DNA from: an uncultured Candidatus Saccharibacteria bacterium
GTDB lineage: Bacteria; Patescibacteriota; Saccharimonadia; Saccharimonadales; Saccharimonadaceae
Assembly (NCBI GenBank): GCA_947364965.1
Contig: CANAUU010000054.1
Location: 1-6,191 of the forward strand
DNA: 6,191 nucleotides
Direction of reading: 5' to 3'
Positions 5,481-6,191 of this stretch are shown here, piece by piece; position 1 is the first letter of the stretch; each line of letters starts with the position of its first letter. The position numbers and the translations under genes were made by a program. Below the pieces are notes generated by a model that worked only from the letters and a program-made list of their open reading frames with translations, was not told the origin of the DNA and made no database searches.

Positions 5481-5633
5481 GTGGACGAAAGGCTTTTCGA
5501 ACTTTCTAACCGACTAGATTACACCACAGTTCCGGTGGTTATGAAAGCCCTAGAAACGTTTGACCGGCGGATGACGGAAATTATGACCTCCAATTTGCGG
5601 TCAACCGAACAATATGTCGTTTATCAACTCTAA
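5481..5633 (+). CDS. Small ORF, 50 aa, possibly a 5'-truncated gene
   Basis: The frame reads from the GTG at 5481 to the TAA at 5631-5633. The peptide starts DERLFELSNRLDYTTVPVV, continues KALETFDRRMTEIM and ends TEQYVVYQL. It is a plausible helical, mildly charged protein but not one I recognise. No spaced Shine-Dalgarno or promoter precedes the GTG, and the frame stays open upstream into the terminator hairpin. An ATG at 5541 would give only 30 residues. It may therefore be the 3' remnant of a gene cut at the boundary near 5480, or a real small gene starting at GTG. Its codons are mixed and lack the C-ending bias of the genes to the left. It overlaps the next ORF by 20 nt, which suggests translational coupling. 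Confidence 0.5.
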   Translation: MDERLFELSNRLDYTTVPVVMKALETFDRRMTEIMTSNLRSTEQYVVYQL

Positions 5634-5772
5634 TAAACGGGAGAAAAACGGTAAAAATGACAACTTTGAAGATGTGGATGAGTTGCTGTTTTTCTATACG
5701 CAGCGGAGATTAGAACATAGAGAGCGATATAGTAGGAGAAACGTAGAACTCCGACCAGGGTCAATGGTATAA
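5614..5772 (+). CDS. Small basic ORF, 52 aa, overlapping the previous one
   Basis: ATG at 5614 to TAA at 5770-5772. After a Lys/Asn-rich start (SNKREKNGKNDN) comes an acidic-hydrophobic segment, FEDVDELLFFYTQ. A strongly basic helix-like segment follows (RRLEHRERYSRRN), then a short tail. The mix could suit nucleic-acid or partner binding, but no family is recognised. No ribosome binding site is visible before the ATG. Its start lies within the last codons of the preceding ORF (20-nt overlap, different frame), as in coupled genes. Codons are A/G/T-ending, unlike groEL and the membrane-protein genes. Its stop codon is part of the -10 box of the next gene. A minus-strand frame across the same region (5630-5845) is hydrophobic but has no start signals. 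Confidence 0.6.
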   Translation: MSFINSNKREKNGKNDNFEDVDELLFFYTQRRLEHRERYSRRNVELRPGSMV

Positions 5773-5792
5773 TTGAGAGAAGATAACGGGAG
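5765..5792 (+). promoter_or_regulatory. Extended -10 promoter and ribosome binding site for the gene at 5803
   Basis: TGG-TATAAT (5765-5773) lies across the stop codon of the 52-aa ORF; the TAA at 5770-5772 is inside the box. The -35 region is weak (TAGAAC, 5744-5749, 18-bp spacing). GGGAG at 5788-5792 is 10 nt before the ATG, slightly longer than usual. Confidence 0.7.
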
Positions 5793-5802
5793 TTTTTAGA
5801 TA

Positions 5803-6063
5803 ATGAAACGAAAAGTATTGACTGGTCAGGAGAGGCGGTCGGCAAACGAAATTGTGGAGAGTATTAAGAGGGGCTTGGTGGAACTTTTTGATTTATTGGA
5901 TGGAGCGGATGAAGACGCTGGTGTTGTGTGGACTGATGACGACGGCACGGAGATTAAATTGACCTTGAACGAGAGCAAAGAAAAAACAAAAAGTGCGATA
6001 CGTTGCCAAATCGAGCAATGTGGCGAAACAATTAACATCCAAGCGGAATATCCGAGAGATTAG
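5803..6063 (+). CDS. Small acidic protein, 86 aa, function unknown
   Basis: The protein starts with a basic stretch (MKRKVLTGQERR), then a likely amphipathic helix (ANEIVESIKRGLVELFDLL). An acidic turn (DGADEDAG) follows, and then strand-like segments (VVWTDDDGTEIKLTLNES, AIRCQIEQCGETINIQAEY) with two Cys. It has no membrane helix or signal peptide and is probably cytoplasmic. The fold would be one helix packed on a small sheet. No family is recognised. None of its seven Leu codons is CTC, the main Leu codon elsewhere in the window. Arg uses CGA, AGG, CGG, CGT and AGA rather than CGC, and only about 14 of 86 codons end in C. This points to a different origin from the genes on the left. The start is supported by GGGAG at 5788-5792 and the upstream promoter. 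Confidence 0.75.
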   Translation: MKRKVLTGQERRSANEIVESIKRGLVELFDLLDGADEDAGVVWTDDDGTEIKLTLNESKEKTKSAIRCQIEQCGETINIQAEYPRD

Positions 6064-6191
6064 CCTCCGAAACCCAACCCAACCGCCGGCGTCCAACTTT
6101 TAGTTGGAAGTCTTCCGGCGTTGGTACGACGACGGAAGACGTCAAGCCTCGGCTGGGTTTACGCAGCGAACCAAGTCATCGCAGACGACTG
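6064..6191. other. Hairpin-rich segment at the window edge, identity unresolved
   Basis: Several pairings compete. TCCAAC/GTTGGA (6092-6097, 6103-6108) sits inside CGCCGG/CCGGCG (6084-6089, 6115-6120), with CCAA/TTGG (6079-6082, 6121-6124) outside. GTCTTCCG/CGGAAGAC (6110-6117, 6133-6140) excludes the middle pair. AAACCCA/TGGGTTT (6070-6076, 6154-6160) can close the whole. Two plus-strand frames are also open to the edge, including the frame of the 86-aa gene past its stop. It may be a structured RNA, a terminator region or the start of another gene. Confidence 0.4.

Noticed and set aside
5630..5845. Minus-strand 71-codon hydrophobic frame
   Set aside because: It is antisense to the 52-aa ORF, the promoter and the start of the 86-aa gene, and lacks a promoter and ribosome binding site of its own.
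6064..6191. tRNA, tmRNA or RNase P RNA
   Set aside because: No T-arm, cloverleaf, tmRNA 5' motif or RNase P conserved core could be found on either strand.

Overview
The window looks like a piece of a small-genome bacterial chromosome. The best guess is a Candidate Phyla Radiation member, possibly Saccharibacteria (TM7). That lineage call is an inference from three things: GroEL followed by compact single-gene units of uncharacterised membrane proteins, strongly C-ending codons, and Pro/Thr-rich cytoplasmic tails. No search was run. TGA serves as a stop codon for the gene at 4882-5388, which argues against the TGA-recoded lineages (SR1, Gracilibacteria).

Left part (1-2812, all + strand): the 3' 237 codons of groEL with its terminator, then two independent genes. 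Each has its own promoter and intrinsic terminator. Each encodes a protein with a cytoplasmic Pro/Thr/Asn-rich tail, one membrane helix and an exported domain. The first (840-1477) is broken by a one-base frameshift in an A-run; the second (1655-2770) is intact.

Middle (2813-4335): a near-consensus promoter (2876-2904) drives a transcript with an unusually long leader of about 214 nt. The leader carries a long-range stem, a 17-nt direct repeat and a C-rich, G-poor stretch. It precedes a strong Shine-Dalgarno and a two-helix membrane protein of unknown function (3125-3988), which ends in an intrinsic terminator. Beyond lies a 127-bp imperfect palindrome (4215-4341). Its apex is the terminator of the next, convergent gene, and its right arm contains that gene's stop codon.

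Right-centre (4336-5403, - strand): two genes in the same direction, each with an extended -10 promoter. One is a low-complexity protein with a helical C-terminal domain. The other is a two-helix membrane protein with a small cytosolic domain, and it appears to be transcribed as a leaderless mRNA.

Right end (5441-6191, + strand): composition and codon use change abruptly. An apparently orphan minus-strand terminator marks the edge. It is followed by two overlapping small ORFs (50 and 52 aa), a third small acidic ORF (86 aa) with its own promoter, and a hairpin-rich segment cut by the window edge. This looks like the start of an acquired island. No tRNA, rRNA, CRISPR array or recognisable transposase was seen.
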